A DNA stretch of 17,714 nt, taken from Planctomycetaceae bacterium (GTDB taxonomy: Bacteria > Planctomycetota > Planctomycetia > Planctomycetales > Planctomycetaceae). A program made the position numbers and the translations under genes. A model generated the notes under the pieces. It was not told the DNA's origin, ran no database searches, and saw only the letters and a program-made list of their open reading frames with translations. Each line of letters opens with the position of its first letter. The stretch's first letter is position 1. The stretch is taken from positions 1 through 17,714 of the forward strand of contig JAEUIG010000555.1 in assembly GCA_016795125.1 (NCBI GenBank), written 5' to 3'. Below, one piece after another: positions 1 to 7,536 of this stretch.

Positions 1-708
1 CTCCGAGAAGAATGCGGCGTAGCTCCAGAACGCGTCCTGCTTCCAGTCGTCAAACGGATGATCGTGGCACTGGGCACATTCGATCCGCACGCCGAGGAAC
101 ACTCGCGACGTCGCCGCCGCCAGGTTTTCGACCTTCCCCTCCTTGGCCCGGTAGAACGCCACAGGGGTCGGCGTCGTCCCCTGGTCGAAGCCCTGCACGT
201 CCTGCGCAGTGACCGGCAGCGTCAGCACTTCTTCCGCAATCTCGGCATAGTTGCGGTTCTCCGCCAGCCGCGACCGCAGCCACGCTTCGAATCCGGGGAG
301 GAACACGCGGACAATCTGCTCTGTCTCGGCCTCCGGCAGCATCGCCGCACGCCACAGATTCGTGTAATGGACGATGTAGGTCGGCCCCGACAGCAGCCGC
401 TCCACGACGTCGCGCCGTTTGTCGGGATTGGAGTCCGCCAGAAACTCGCGGACGTCGGCGACGGCCGGAATCCGGCCCGTCAGGTCGAGATGCACCCGCC
501 GGAGGAACTCGGCGTCATCCGCCTGAGGAGCTGGCGCGATCTGTTCCGCCTCCCAGCGGGCGGCGATCCAGCGGTCGATTTCCGCCGCCACTGCAGCGAC
601 ATCATCGCCGGCCGGCTCGGCGTCGGACGGAGCGTCCCCGGCAGCGGCCACCGTAAAACAGGCGAGAATCGCCGCGATTGGCATCCACAGCAGACTTCGG
701 ACGACCAT
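1..708 (-). CDS. PSCyt2/DUF1549 domain secreted protein, N-terminal part
   Basis: The reading frame stays open from an ATG at 708 to the left edge, giving 236 residues; the C-terminal part lies outside the window. A GGGGAGG ribosome binding site sits about eight bases before the ATG. Residues 1-23 (MVVRSLLWMPIAAILACFTV...) form a signal peptide. The body has the usual DUF1549 features: FLRRVHLDLTGRIP near residue 68, and a CAQCHDHPFDDW stretch at 211-222 containing a CxxCH haem-type motif. In planctomycetes this domain is normally followed by DUF1553 (PSD1) in one large exported protein, often beside a DUF1501 gene. The domain identity comes from these motifs. Whether haem is bound, and what the substrate is, is not known from the sequence. 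Confidence 0.9.
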   Translation of the reverse strand, partial: MVVRSLLWMPIAAILACFTVAAAGDAPSDAEPAGDDVAAVAAEIDRWIAARWEAEQIAPAPQADDAEFLRRVHLDLTGRIPAVADVREFLADSNPDKRRDVVERLLSGPTYIVHYTNLWRAAMLPEAETEQIVRVFLPGFEAWLRSRLAENRNYAEIAEEVLTLPVTAQDVQGFDQGTTPTPVAFYRAKEGKVENLAAATSRVFLGVRIECAQCHDHPFDDWKQDAFWSYAAFFSE

Positions 709-1072
<364 letters not shown>

Positions 1073-1088
1073 CTTCAAATTCCAATCG

Positions 1089-1118
1089 CGCCAGGTCGTC
1101 CTCGTGGACGGTCTGGCG
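1089..1118 (+). terminator. Hairpin between tRNA-Ser and the SEC-C gene
   Basis: CGCCAG-GTC-GTCC pairs with GGAC-GGT-CTGGCG around a TCGT loop, a continuous 13-pair stem counting two G-U wobbles. It lies 16 bases after the tRNA and is followed only by a short CTTT, so it may be a weak terminator, a processing signal, or an attenuator for the downstream gene. Confidence 0.35.
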
Positions 1119-1195
1119 ATCTTTATGCGCAATGCGTCGCCAAAACGCTGTTGCGTTCGGGCGCGCCGCGGCGGCTGGTTCGAAGGGAGTCGCTC

Positions 1196-2146
1196 ATGGA
1201 AGTTGCCGTTCCCGTTGAAGACCTGGTTCGCGCGATCGACGTGGACTACTGCGACGGGGTCCCCGACGACGCTCTCATCGCCGCCCGCAGCCGCCGCGAC
1301 GAGGTCATCCCGCATCTCATCGCGCTGATTCGCCGCGACACGGAACTCGTCCGCAGCGGGCAGGAGCCCTTACCCACCAGCGGCTTCTACGGCGCGCTGT
1401 TCCTGCTGACGGAGTTCAAGGCGAGCGAGGCCCTGCCTGCAATCCTCGACTCATTGTCCCTCCCGGGCGAATTGCCGTTCGAACTCTACGGCGACATTCT
1501 CACCCATGACATCAGCAGCGTTCTCGCGCAACTGGCCGACCAGGCGGTGATCGATCGCATGATCGGCGACCGCAGCCTCAACGAGTACGTCCGCTGGGAG
1601 GCAATGCAGGTTCTGCTGCACTTCGTTCGCGACGGACTTATGACTCGCGACGAGGCGGTCGCGAGACTGCGTTCGCACCTGAACAATGCACTCGCCAACG
1701 ATGACAAAGAGGCGATGTACGGCCTGGTCAGCGAGTTGTATGCGTACGCCCCGGGCGAAGCGATGCCGGAACTCCGGCAGGCGTTCGCCCGTTACCTCCA
1801 CGATGAGATCGGCTTCTCACTGAAGCACATTGAAGACAGCCTGGATGAACCCGGGCGGCACATCCAGAAATACCTGCGGCGCTGTGAACCGACAGGTTGC
1901 CCCGACGCCGTCGCCACGTTGCATAAGTGGTTCGACGATATGTCGTCGGAGGAGGATCCGATGTCGGAATCCGCTGAGGACGAGGAGTGGGAACAACTCG
2001 ACGAGGAATTCGGCATCGGGCCCGATGAGAACGTTGAGGATTCCGCCAGCACGATCTACCGGCCCAAGGCAAAAGTCGGCCGCAACGATCCTTGTCCCTG
2101 CGACAGTGGAAAAAAGCACAAGAAGTGCTGTGGTCGCGGCCAGTAG
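1196..2146 (+). CDS. DUF1186-like protein with C-terminal SEC-C zinc motif
   Basis: The product is 316 residues. The ATG at 1196 is preferred because AAGGGAG lies just upstream; an alternative start 45 bases earlier would add an arginine-rich stretch unlike the rest. The N-terminal two thirds look helical and repeat-like (residues 5-245), resembling DUF1186 proteins. An acidic linker (SEEDPMSESAEDEEWEQ, about 251-267) leads to VGRNDPCPCDSGKKHKKCC at 294-312. That is a SEC-C motif, with C300, C302, C311 and C312 as probable zinc ligands; the motif is best known from the SecA C terminus. No enzymatic motif is visible, and the protein is probably cytoplasmic. The gene follows tRNA-Ser by 123 bases and converges on the GGT-like gene. 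The SEC-C call is firm; the DUF1186 assignment is from general resemblance. Confidence 0.88.
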   Translation: MEVAVPVEDLVRAIDVDYCDGVPDDALIAARSRRDEVIPHLIALIRRDTELVRSGQEPLPTSGFYGALFLLTEFKASEALPAILDSLSLPGELPFELYGDILTHDISSVLAQLADQAVIDRMIGDRSLNEYVRWEAMQVLLHFVRDGLMTRDEAVARLRSHLNNALANDDKEAMYGLVSELYAYAPGEAMPELRQAFARYLHDEIGFSLKHIEDSLDEPGRHIQKYLRRCEPTGCPDAVATLHKWFDDMSSEEDPMSESAEDEEWEQLDEEFGIGPDENVEDSASTIYRPKAKVGRNDPCPCDSGKKHKKCCGRGQ

Positions 2147-2228
2147 CGCGGGTTCCGCCCATCACCCTGAACCCCGCCTTCGTCACGCCGCATCACATTT
2201 GCGACACGCTATTGATTTGGACGCAGCG

Positions 2229-3887
2229 TCAGTACGCCGCCGCGTGACGCCCCGCGCCGGGATCGCCGGCGGCGTCGAGACGGCCGGAGTTGCGATCAAT
2301 GCGGATCGCCGACGGCGCCCAGAGCGACCCGGACGACACGTCCACATGATGTCCGCGCTTCCGCAATTCCTCCGTCGTCGCGTCCCCCACTCCCGCGTTC
2401 AGCAGCAGGCTTCCCAGCTGCGGAGGCGCCTGGCGGAATGACCCCACGAAATGGTTCGTTCCAAACCGGGGAGCCGTCACCGCCTCGGACACCGGCAAGT
2501 TGAAGTCGAGGCAGTTCATCACGATGGCCAGCGTCGCCTGATCCTGTCCGTCGCCCCCCGCCACGCTGACCGCCAGTTCGGGCCGACCTTTGTTGAGCAC
2601 CAGCGTCGGCGTCAGCGTGATGCGTGGCCGCTTCCCCGGCGCGATGCAGTTCGGATGGCCTTCCCAGGTATTGAAGCTCTGCAGGCGCGACCCCAGCCAT
2701 ACTCCGGTCTCTCCGGCCTGCACTCCGCTCCAGCCGCTCGGCGTTGCCGCCACCACGTTCCCCCACCGGTCCGCCACCACGCAGGTTGTGGTGTCGTTAG
2801 TTCGCCCCGTCAGCCCGGTGCGTGTCGCGTCGGCAGCGAGCAGTGCGGTCCCGTGGACCGGATCACCCGGCTGCTGCACCTGCGATGCGTGCGCCGGATC
2901 GATCAATGTGCGCCGCAGTTCCGTGTAGTCGGTCGACAGCAGTTGCGGCAGTGGAACGTCCACGAACAATGGATCGCCGTACCACACGTCGCGGTCGGCC
3001 AGTGCCAGTTTCATGGACTCGACTGCGAGGTGAATGGCGAGCGGGCTGTTGTGACCGGCGGCGGCGATGTCGAATCCGTCGAGCAGATTCAGCGTCTGCA
3101 ACAGGTAGGGTCCCTGCGTCCAGGAGCCGCACTTGCAGACCGTCCGGCCGCGATACAAGGCCGTGGCCGGCTCCTCGATCCGAGTCACATGACGCGCGAG
3201 ATCGGAATACCGGATCAGCCCGCCGTTCGCTTCCGACCACGCCGCGAGTTCCCGCGCGATGGGACCGCGGTAGAAATAGTCCCCCGCCAGCCGCAGCCCG
3301 CGGCGTCGATCCGGCGACTGGGCTTCGGCGTCGATCAGCCGTCGCAAGGTCTTTGCCAGCAACGGATGCCACGGCTGCCCCTCCCGATCCAGAATCCGCA
3401 GAGTCGGTGCGGCGACGTCCGCCAGTCGCAAAGTGCCGTACCGTTCCAGCAGGGTGAGGCACGCATCCGGCGCCGCCGGGACGGCGGCCGGCAGTACGCC
3501 GTTCGCGGGAATGCCTCCCTGTTTCTCGAAGAACTCTCGGGTGGCAAGCTCGGGAGCGGTCCCCATTCCGGCGACGACCTCGACCACGTTCCGCGGCGCG
3601 TCGTACACCAGCATCGGCACTTCGCCGCCGAAACAGAACTGGTTTGACTCCACCACGCTGAGCGCCAGGATGGTCGCCGCCGCGCCGTCGGCCGCATTGC
3701 CGCCACGCTGCAGAATCTCCAGGCCCGCTGCGACGGCTTCCGCCCCTCCGGCCGAGACCGCCCCGTTCGATCCGCTCGCCTGCCACCCAATCGCGTCGTC
3801 GGCCCCCCACGATTGCGAGGCGTTCCCGGACCAGAGCACCGCGACCAGCAAGCCAGTGAACCGAACTGCCTTCCCTCGAAGCGACAT
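2229..3887 (-). CDS. Exported gamma-glutamyltransferase-family (Ntn hydrolase) protein
   Basis: The product is 552 residues. The start at 3887 is chosen because GGGAGAGG precedes it; the in-frame ATG at 3920 would place that site inside the coding region. A signal peptide (about 1-29, ending SQSWGA) implies export. Family marks include SAGGAEAVAAGLEILQRGGN, the GSWTQGPYLLQTLNLLDG block, and the autoprocessing site before the first Thr of NDTTTCVVADRWGN. That Thr, residue 366, should become the N-terminal nucleophile of the small subunit. Known members cleave gamma-glutamyl bonds of glutathione or related compounds. Several canonical residues differ: TTH is TTT, the REKAP-like Arg region reads GMGTAP, the KRPxSSMSPT block reads KRPRITLTPT (423-424), and the later glycine block reads GGDGQDQ. 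The fold is clear but the substrate may not be glutathione. Confidence 0.9.
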   Translation of the reverse strand: MSLRGKAVRFTGLLVAVLWSGNASQSWGADDAIGWQASGSNGAVSAGGAEAVAAGLEILQRGGNAADGAAATILALSVVESNQFCFGGEVPMLVYDAPRNVVEVVAGMGTAPELATREFFEKQGGIPANGVLPAAVPAAPDACLTLLERYGTLRLADVAAPTLRILDREGQPWHPLLAKTLRRLIDAEAQSPDRRRGLRLAGDYFYRGPIARELAAWSEANGGLIRYSDLARHVTRIEEPATALYRGRTVCKCGSWTQGPYLLQTLNLLDGFDIAAAGHNSPLAIHLAVESMKLALADRDVWYGDPLFVDVPLPQLLSTDYTELRRTLIDPAHASQVQQPGDPVHGTALLAADATRTGLTGRTNDTTTCVVADRWGNVVAATPSGWSGVQAGETGVWLGSRLQSFNTWEGHPNCIAPGKRPRITLTPTLVLNKGRPELAVSVAGGDGQDQATLAIVMNCLDFNLPVSEAVTAPRFGTNHFVGSFRQAPPQLGSLLLNAGVGDATTEELRKRGHHVDVSSGSLWAPSAIRIDRNSGRLDAAGDPGAGRHAAAY

Positions 3888-4001
3888 GAGTTCCTCTCCC
3901 AACAGGAGTGATTGCGGCAATCAGAACTGCGCTGGCTCCCGAAACTGCATTACAATTCAACCAAGCCCACCTCGAACCGACAACCGTCGTCCAACCTCCG
4001 C

Positions 4002-4029
4002 CCCCTGACCCCTGAACCCTGACCCCTGC
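4002..4029. repeat. Four tandem 7-base units abutting a start codon
   Basis: CCCCTGA, CCCCTGA, ACCCTGA and CCCCTGC follow one another without gaps at 4002-4029 and end three bases before the ATG at 4033. There is no Shine-Dalgarno sequence in this stretch. Confidence 0.8.
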
Positions 4030-4032
4030 TGC

Positions 4033-5130
4033 ATGTCGTCCGACAAGCTCCGACGCCAGATCGCCAGTGAAGCCGCGCGGCTGATGGCGACCGGTCGCGA
4101 AAACGACCTGTTCCGGGCGCGGCGCGCGGCGTCGCGCCGCATCCTGCGCGGCTGGATCCGCCCGGGAGAACTCCCTTCGGATGCGGAAATCCGGGACGAG
4201 ATCGAACGCTGCGCCTACCTCTACGAAGGGGACGCCCGGTTCGACAACCTCCGGAATCAGCGGCTGGTCGCGCTGTCGCTGATGCAGCTCCTCAAGCCGT
4301 TCCGGCCGAGGCTCTTCGGGAGCGTCCTCACTGGGGACGTCCGCCGTGCGGGGATGGTCCGGTTGCAGGCCTTCGCCGACGATTCCACGTCCGTCCGCGC
4401 CACGCTGGAAGCAGCCGGACTGCAGTGTCAGGTGGCACCGGAACAGGTCAGTCGTCGCGGAACACGACGCACCCGGATCGCCGCCGCCTGTGACGTGTTC
4501 ATTGCAGAGGTCGAGTGTTATCCCGCGGCATGCGCCGCGCACGCGTTCCGCAATGTGACGACCGGTGAATCGGTTCCGCGCGCGACCATGCGGCAGTTGT
4601 CGTCACTGATCCGGCGCGAGTATCCCGACGTGCAGTTTGATGACCTCGCCGGCGCGACCGCCTCGACCGACCGGTTCCAGGTCTATCGCATGCTGCTGCT
4701 GCCGCTGGCCGACGTCGAACAGCCGCGGCACGCGCATCCCGAAGGGGATGCGCTCTTCCACAGCCTGCAGGTGTTCGAGATCGTCCGCGCCGAACATCCG
4801 TGGGACGAAGAACTGCAGCTGGCGGCCCTGCTGCACGACGTCGGCAAGGCGATCGATCCGTTTGAGCATGTGCAGGCCGGACTCGCTGCGCTGGCCCCCT
4901 ACATCACGGACCGCACGCATTGGCTGATCGAACAGCACTCGGACGCCCGCCGGTTGCTGGACGGAACCATCGGCGCGCGAGCCCGACGCAGGTTGCAGCA
5001 GCATGAAGATTACGACTCGCTCCTGTCGCTGGCCCGCGCCGATCGGGCCGGACGTGTCCCGGGCGGATCGGCCCCGACGCTCGATGAAGCCCTCGACGCC
5101 ATCCGCGACCTCGCCCGCCTGTGCGGCTGA
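4033..5130 (+). CDS. Nucleotidyltransferase-like plus HD-domain protein
   Basis: The product is 365 residues. The ATG at 4033 has no ribosome binding site, but residues 12-40 (ASEAARLMATGRENDL...) look like part of the family domain, so a later start at 4084 is less likely. The C-terminal half is an HD phosphohydrolase domain, with H243 (LFHSLQVFEI), H268-D269 (LLHDVGKAIDPFEH) and D337 (SLARADRAG) as expected metal ligands. The first half resembles the nucleotidyltransferase fold: PRLFGSVLTGDVRRAG at 92-107 corresponds to the GS-containing loop. The D-x-D that should follow is replaced (M108, R110), so nucleotidyl transfer is probably lost. The HD part probably hydrolyses a phosphate ester; the substrate is unknown. 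The gene stands alone, convergent with the gene at 5213-7216. Confidence 0.85.
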   Translation: MSSDKLRRQIASEAARLMATGRENDLFRARRAASRRILRGWIRPGELPSDAEIRDEIERCAYLYEGDARFDNLRNQRLVALSLMQLLKPFRPRLFGSVLTGDVRRAGMVRLQAFADDSTSVRATLEAAGLQCQVAPEQVSRRGTRRTRIAAACDVFIAEVECYPAACAAHAFRNVTTGESVPRATMRQLSSLIRREYPDVQFDDLAGATASTDRFQVYRMLLLPLADVEQPRHAHPEGDALFHSLQVFEIVRAEHPWDEELQLAALLHDVGKAIDPFEHVQAGLAALAPYITDRTHWLIEQHSDARRLLDGTIGARARRRLQQHEDYDSLLSLARADRAGRVPGGSAPTLDEALDAIRDLARLCG

Positions 5131-5176
5131 TGTGATCGAAGGCAAGGGGACCGCGATCGATGGGCAACGCATTCGG

Positions 5177-5199
5177 GCCACGGGGATAAACCCCGTGGC
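5177..5199. repeat. Perfect 9-bp palindromic hairpin between convergent genes
   Basis: GCCACGGGG and CCCCGTGGC flank an ATAAA loop. It lies between the ends of two convergent genes (stops at 5130 and 5213). No T-run follows on either strand, so it is either a REP-like palindrome or a factor-assisted bidirectional transcription barrier. Confidence 0.7.
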
Positions 5200-5212
5200 T
5201 CATGTGTCGCTG

Positions 5213-7216
5213 TCACAGCTTCTGCAGCGGGTTGCTGCGGTGATCCCGGCGCGGTGCGAATGCTTCGTCTCCGTCGTCACCCGGGATGAGCACCGGCTGA
5301 TCGATCGCCTCGCGGAATGACTGGAACTGTTCGTCCTGCCAGGTCATCGCCTGCTGCTGCCTTGCGTAGTCGGCCGCTTGCGTCACGGTGTCGAGGATTC
5401 GCAGCCCCCGGCCCGGCTGAGAGATCAGCGCCATCTCGGTGACGTACGCGCGACCGCGGGCATCCGTCGGCAGCCGGAGCTCGGGATGTTCGGCAGCGGA
5501 CAGGGTCAGGTCGGCAATGCCGTCAACCAGCGAGTCCGGAGTGCGGAACACGTACGGACCGTCGTCGATCACTCCCAGCACGGGGTTCGGCCGCGACACC
5601 CGCGCGGTCCCGCCGATCGCCTGCCCGGGCACCACCGGCAGCATGTGTTCGGCCGTCGTCCCCACTGCGGTTTCATACTGATAGACGTGCATGCGCGCCG
5701 CCACTCCCGGTCGCAGCTTCTCCGGCTGCAGTCCCGCCAGGAAGTAGTTCGCCAGCGAGTCGACCGCCACCGGCGGCGTCGGCACGCTCCACGGCGTCCA
5801 CCGCGTCGCGCCCGCCACCACGCTCGCGCTGCTCGCCGCTGCCAGCGATCGCCCGAAGTTCGGGTTCAGCACCGACAGGCGCACCCGGTAGCGGTAGGTT
5901 TCTCCCGGCTGGACTTCGAAATCCAGGTAGCGGAACAGCAGGTACTTCCGCTGCGCCGTGGCCCGCGCGCGGACCCACGCCACGAGTTGTGGATCGACGG
6001 CGCCCGGCTGCATCTCCCGGACGAGTTCCTGCAGGAACTGCTGCATCTGCCGGTCGGCGGACGAGGTCGCCGTCCCGAACTGGGGCCGCGCCGGCCGCGT
6101 CTGCATCCCCAGATTGAACACCGACTGCTGAACGGCACGCACGTCCTGCACCAGTCCCGCAAATCCCCGCTTCTCGACAACGCCCGGGCGCGGCGCCGGC
6201 CGCTGCCGGGCGCGTTCCGTCAGCACGCGCAGGTACTCCAGCTCGCGGGCGAGTTCTTCCTTCGTCAACGCGAACTCCACCAGCCGTGGATGCGAGGCCG
6301 TCTTGCTCCAGCGGCCGGTCAGCCGCTGCGGCAGCGGACCGGTGATGGTGCTGTCGGTGAGCGCCACGTCGATCACGTCCGGTTCGATCCCGCCGGCGGA
6401 CCGGACGATCTCGAAGTAGACTCCGCGATCAACAGCCTCCCACGCCGACCAGTCCGAATCGCCAAGTTCCCGCTGCCGTTCGAGTTCGAAGTCGATGATC
6501 TCGAACGCACGTTCGGCCACCGGGTACGACTGGTGAATCGCATCGACGTACGCGCGCACCTGCTGCGGCACGTCGATCAACCCGCGCACCGCCACAAACG
6601 GATACCCGTGCCCGGCTGGCGTCGGGGCCGTCTGAAGCGTCCCCCGGCCGGCGGCCTGACGGAGCGCTGCCGCCGTGCCGCGCCGATCGGCCGCGGTCGT
6701 TGCGCGCGTTGAGAATCCGCCGCGCGGCCGGAATTCGTCGGGCGTCACATCGTCCGGGGCTGTCTCCGTCTCCGGAATCGGTGCAAAAAACGCCTCTCGT
6801 GAAAGCTGCGGCAGCAGCACCCGCTCGCTGGTGGCCACGAATTCCAGGACCGGGTTCAGCACCGGTTCTACCAGCGGCGGCTTGTCCGCTCCCAGCTTGT
6901 GATACGGCTTCTGCGACGCGGCAACACCGGACAACGCCAGCGGCTCGTGGAGCGCATGCTGCACGATTTCGGCGACGGATACTTCCTTGCCGAACTGGAA
7001 CCTTGAGCGCTCGCTCTCCGGCCAGACGTGCTTGGCCAGTTCCTTCCGCGCCGACTCCACGCGCGACGTGAGGTCCTGCGGCTGCTTGGACCAGGGAACC
7101 CAATGCGTGGCCAGGATTGCATGACCAATCGCAAGGGCCGCGAAACCGACGGCCAGCCACTCTCCCCGCGCCAGCAGGAATCGTTCGACTTTGTTCGACG
7201 GACGATGGTTTGCCAT
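5213..7216 (-). CDS. Membrane-anchored protein of unknown function
   Basis: The product is 667 residues. The ATG at 7216 is preceded by a GGGGGG ribosome binding site; longer in-frame starts up to 7333 add an arginine-rich segment without support. Residues 20-39 (WLAVGFAALAIGHAILATHW) form one membrane segment after a short basic N terminus. The remaining ~625 residues are therefore probably outside the cytoplasm. A proline/alanine-rich low-complexity stretch spans about 145-205. A globular part with charged helices covers 205-345. A segment at about 424-480 (FEVQPGETYRYRVRLSVLNP) looks like a fibronectin III-type strand pattern. I do not recognise the family. The gene is followed by a hairpin and convergent with the HD gene; nothing nearby suggests a role. 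Confidence 0.85.
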   Translation of the reverse strand: MANHRPSNKVERFLLARGEWLAVGFAALAIGHAILATHWVPWSKQPQDLTSRVESARKELAKHVWPESERSRFQFGKEVSVAEIVQHALHEPLALSGVAASQKPYHKLGADKPPLVEPVLNPVLEFVATSERVLLPQLSREAFFAPIPETETAPDDVTPDEFRPRGGFSTRATTAADRRGTAAALRQAAGRGTLQTAPTPAGHGYPFVAVRGLIDVPQQVRAYVDAIHQSYPVAERAFEIIDFELERQRELGDSDWSAWEAVDRGVYFEIVRSAGGIEPDVIDVALTDSTITGPLPQRLTGRWSKTASHPRLVEFALTKEELARELEYLRVLTERARQRPAPRPGVVEKRGFAGLVQDVRAVQQSVFNLGMQTRPARPQFGTATSSADRQMQQFLQELVREMQPGAVDPQLVAWVRARATAQRKYLLFRYLDFEVQPGETYRYRVRLSVLNPNFGRSLAAASSASVVAGATRWTPWSVPTPPVAVDSLANYFLAGLQPEKLRPGVAARMHVYQYETAVGTTAEHMLPVVPGQAIGGTARVSRPNPVLGVIDDGPYVFRTPDSLVDGIADLTLSAAEHPELRLPTDARGRAYVTEMALISQPGRGLRILDTVTQAADYARQQQAMTWQDEQFQSFREAIDQPVLIPGDDGDEAFAPRRDHRSNPLQKL

Positions 7217-7536
7217 GTTGCCCCCCTTTGCGGCTGGGATGCGTCGCGCAGCGCACATCAATGACTGCGCCGAACGCTGCCGAGAGGTGAATCGAACTGA
7301 TGGACCGCGATGATGGGACGGCGACTGCCGCAACGGTCCAGTGAGTGAGACGATCGAACGATCGCCGCAGTTCCCGGAATCGGCTGCAATCCGGGGATTC
7401 GGCCAGAATCCCCGCGTTCCGAGACGCGACGCGACAGAATCCGCCGAAAGTCCGAGCGGCGGCGTTCATCGTCGCCGTACTTCCGGGATCAACCCGGCGG
7501 CTTGCATGTTTGCGCGCCGGCACCCATCGTTGATCG
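7217..7536. other. 320-base spacer with several inverted repeats
   Basis: The spacer separates the end of the RFAP synthase gene from the start of the 667-residue protein gene, both on the minus strand. No motif-bearing ORF lies in it. It holds a 9-bp perfect hairpin at 7392-7414, CCGCCG/CGGCGG at 7441-7462 and CCGGG/CCCGG at 7483-7497. It should contain the terminator of one unit and the promoter of the next, but I cannot pinpoint a promoter. Confidence 0.5.
7392..7414 (-). repeat. Perfect 9-bp hairpin downstream of the RFAP synthase gene
   Basis: CGGGGATTC and GAATCCCCG flank a GGCCA loop. On the minus strand it lies about 120 bases past the RFAP synthase stop. It has no T-run. Its geometry, nine pairs and a five-base loop, matches the hairpin at 5177-5199, but the stem sequence differs. 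Confidence 0.55.

Noticed and set aside
2149..2177. GCGGGTTC / GAACCCCGC as a bidirectional terminator between SEC-C and GGT-like genes
   Set aside because: The stem needs a bulged base and a 13-base loop, and has no T-run on either side; too weak to call.
2451..3647. 398-residue + strand ORF
   Set aside because: It is the antisense shadow of the GGT-like gene, which has strong family motifs.
4002..4029. Possible CRISPR repeats
   Set aside because: The units are seven bases and directly adjacent, with no spacers and no cas genes.
2863..4542. 559-residue minus-strand ORF across the GGT-like gene, spacer and HD gene
   Set aside because: It is out of frame with the clear GGT-family reading, antisense to the HD gene, and low in complexity (Gly/Arg-rich).
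5378..6712. 444-residue + strand ORF
   Set aside because: It is His/Arg-rich antisense of the 667-residue gene; its composition is typical of a shadow frame.
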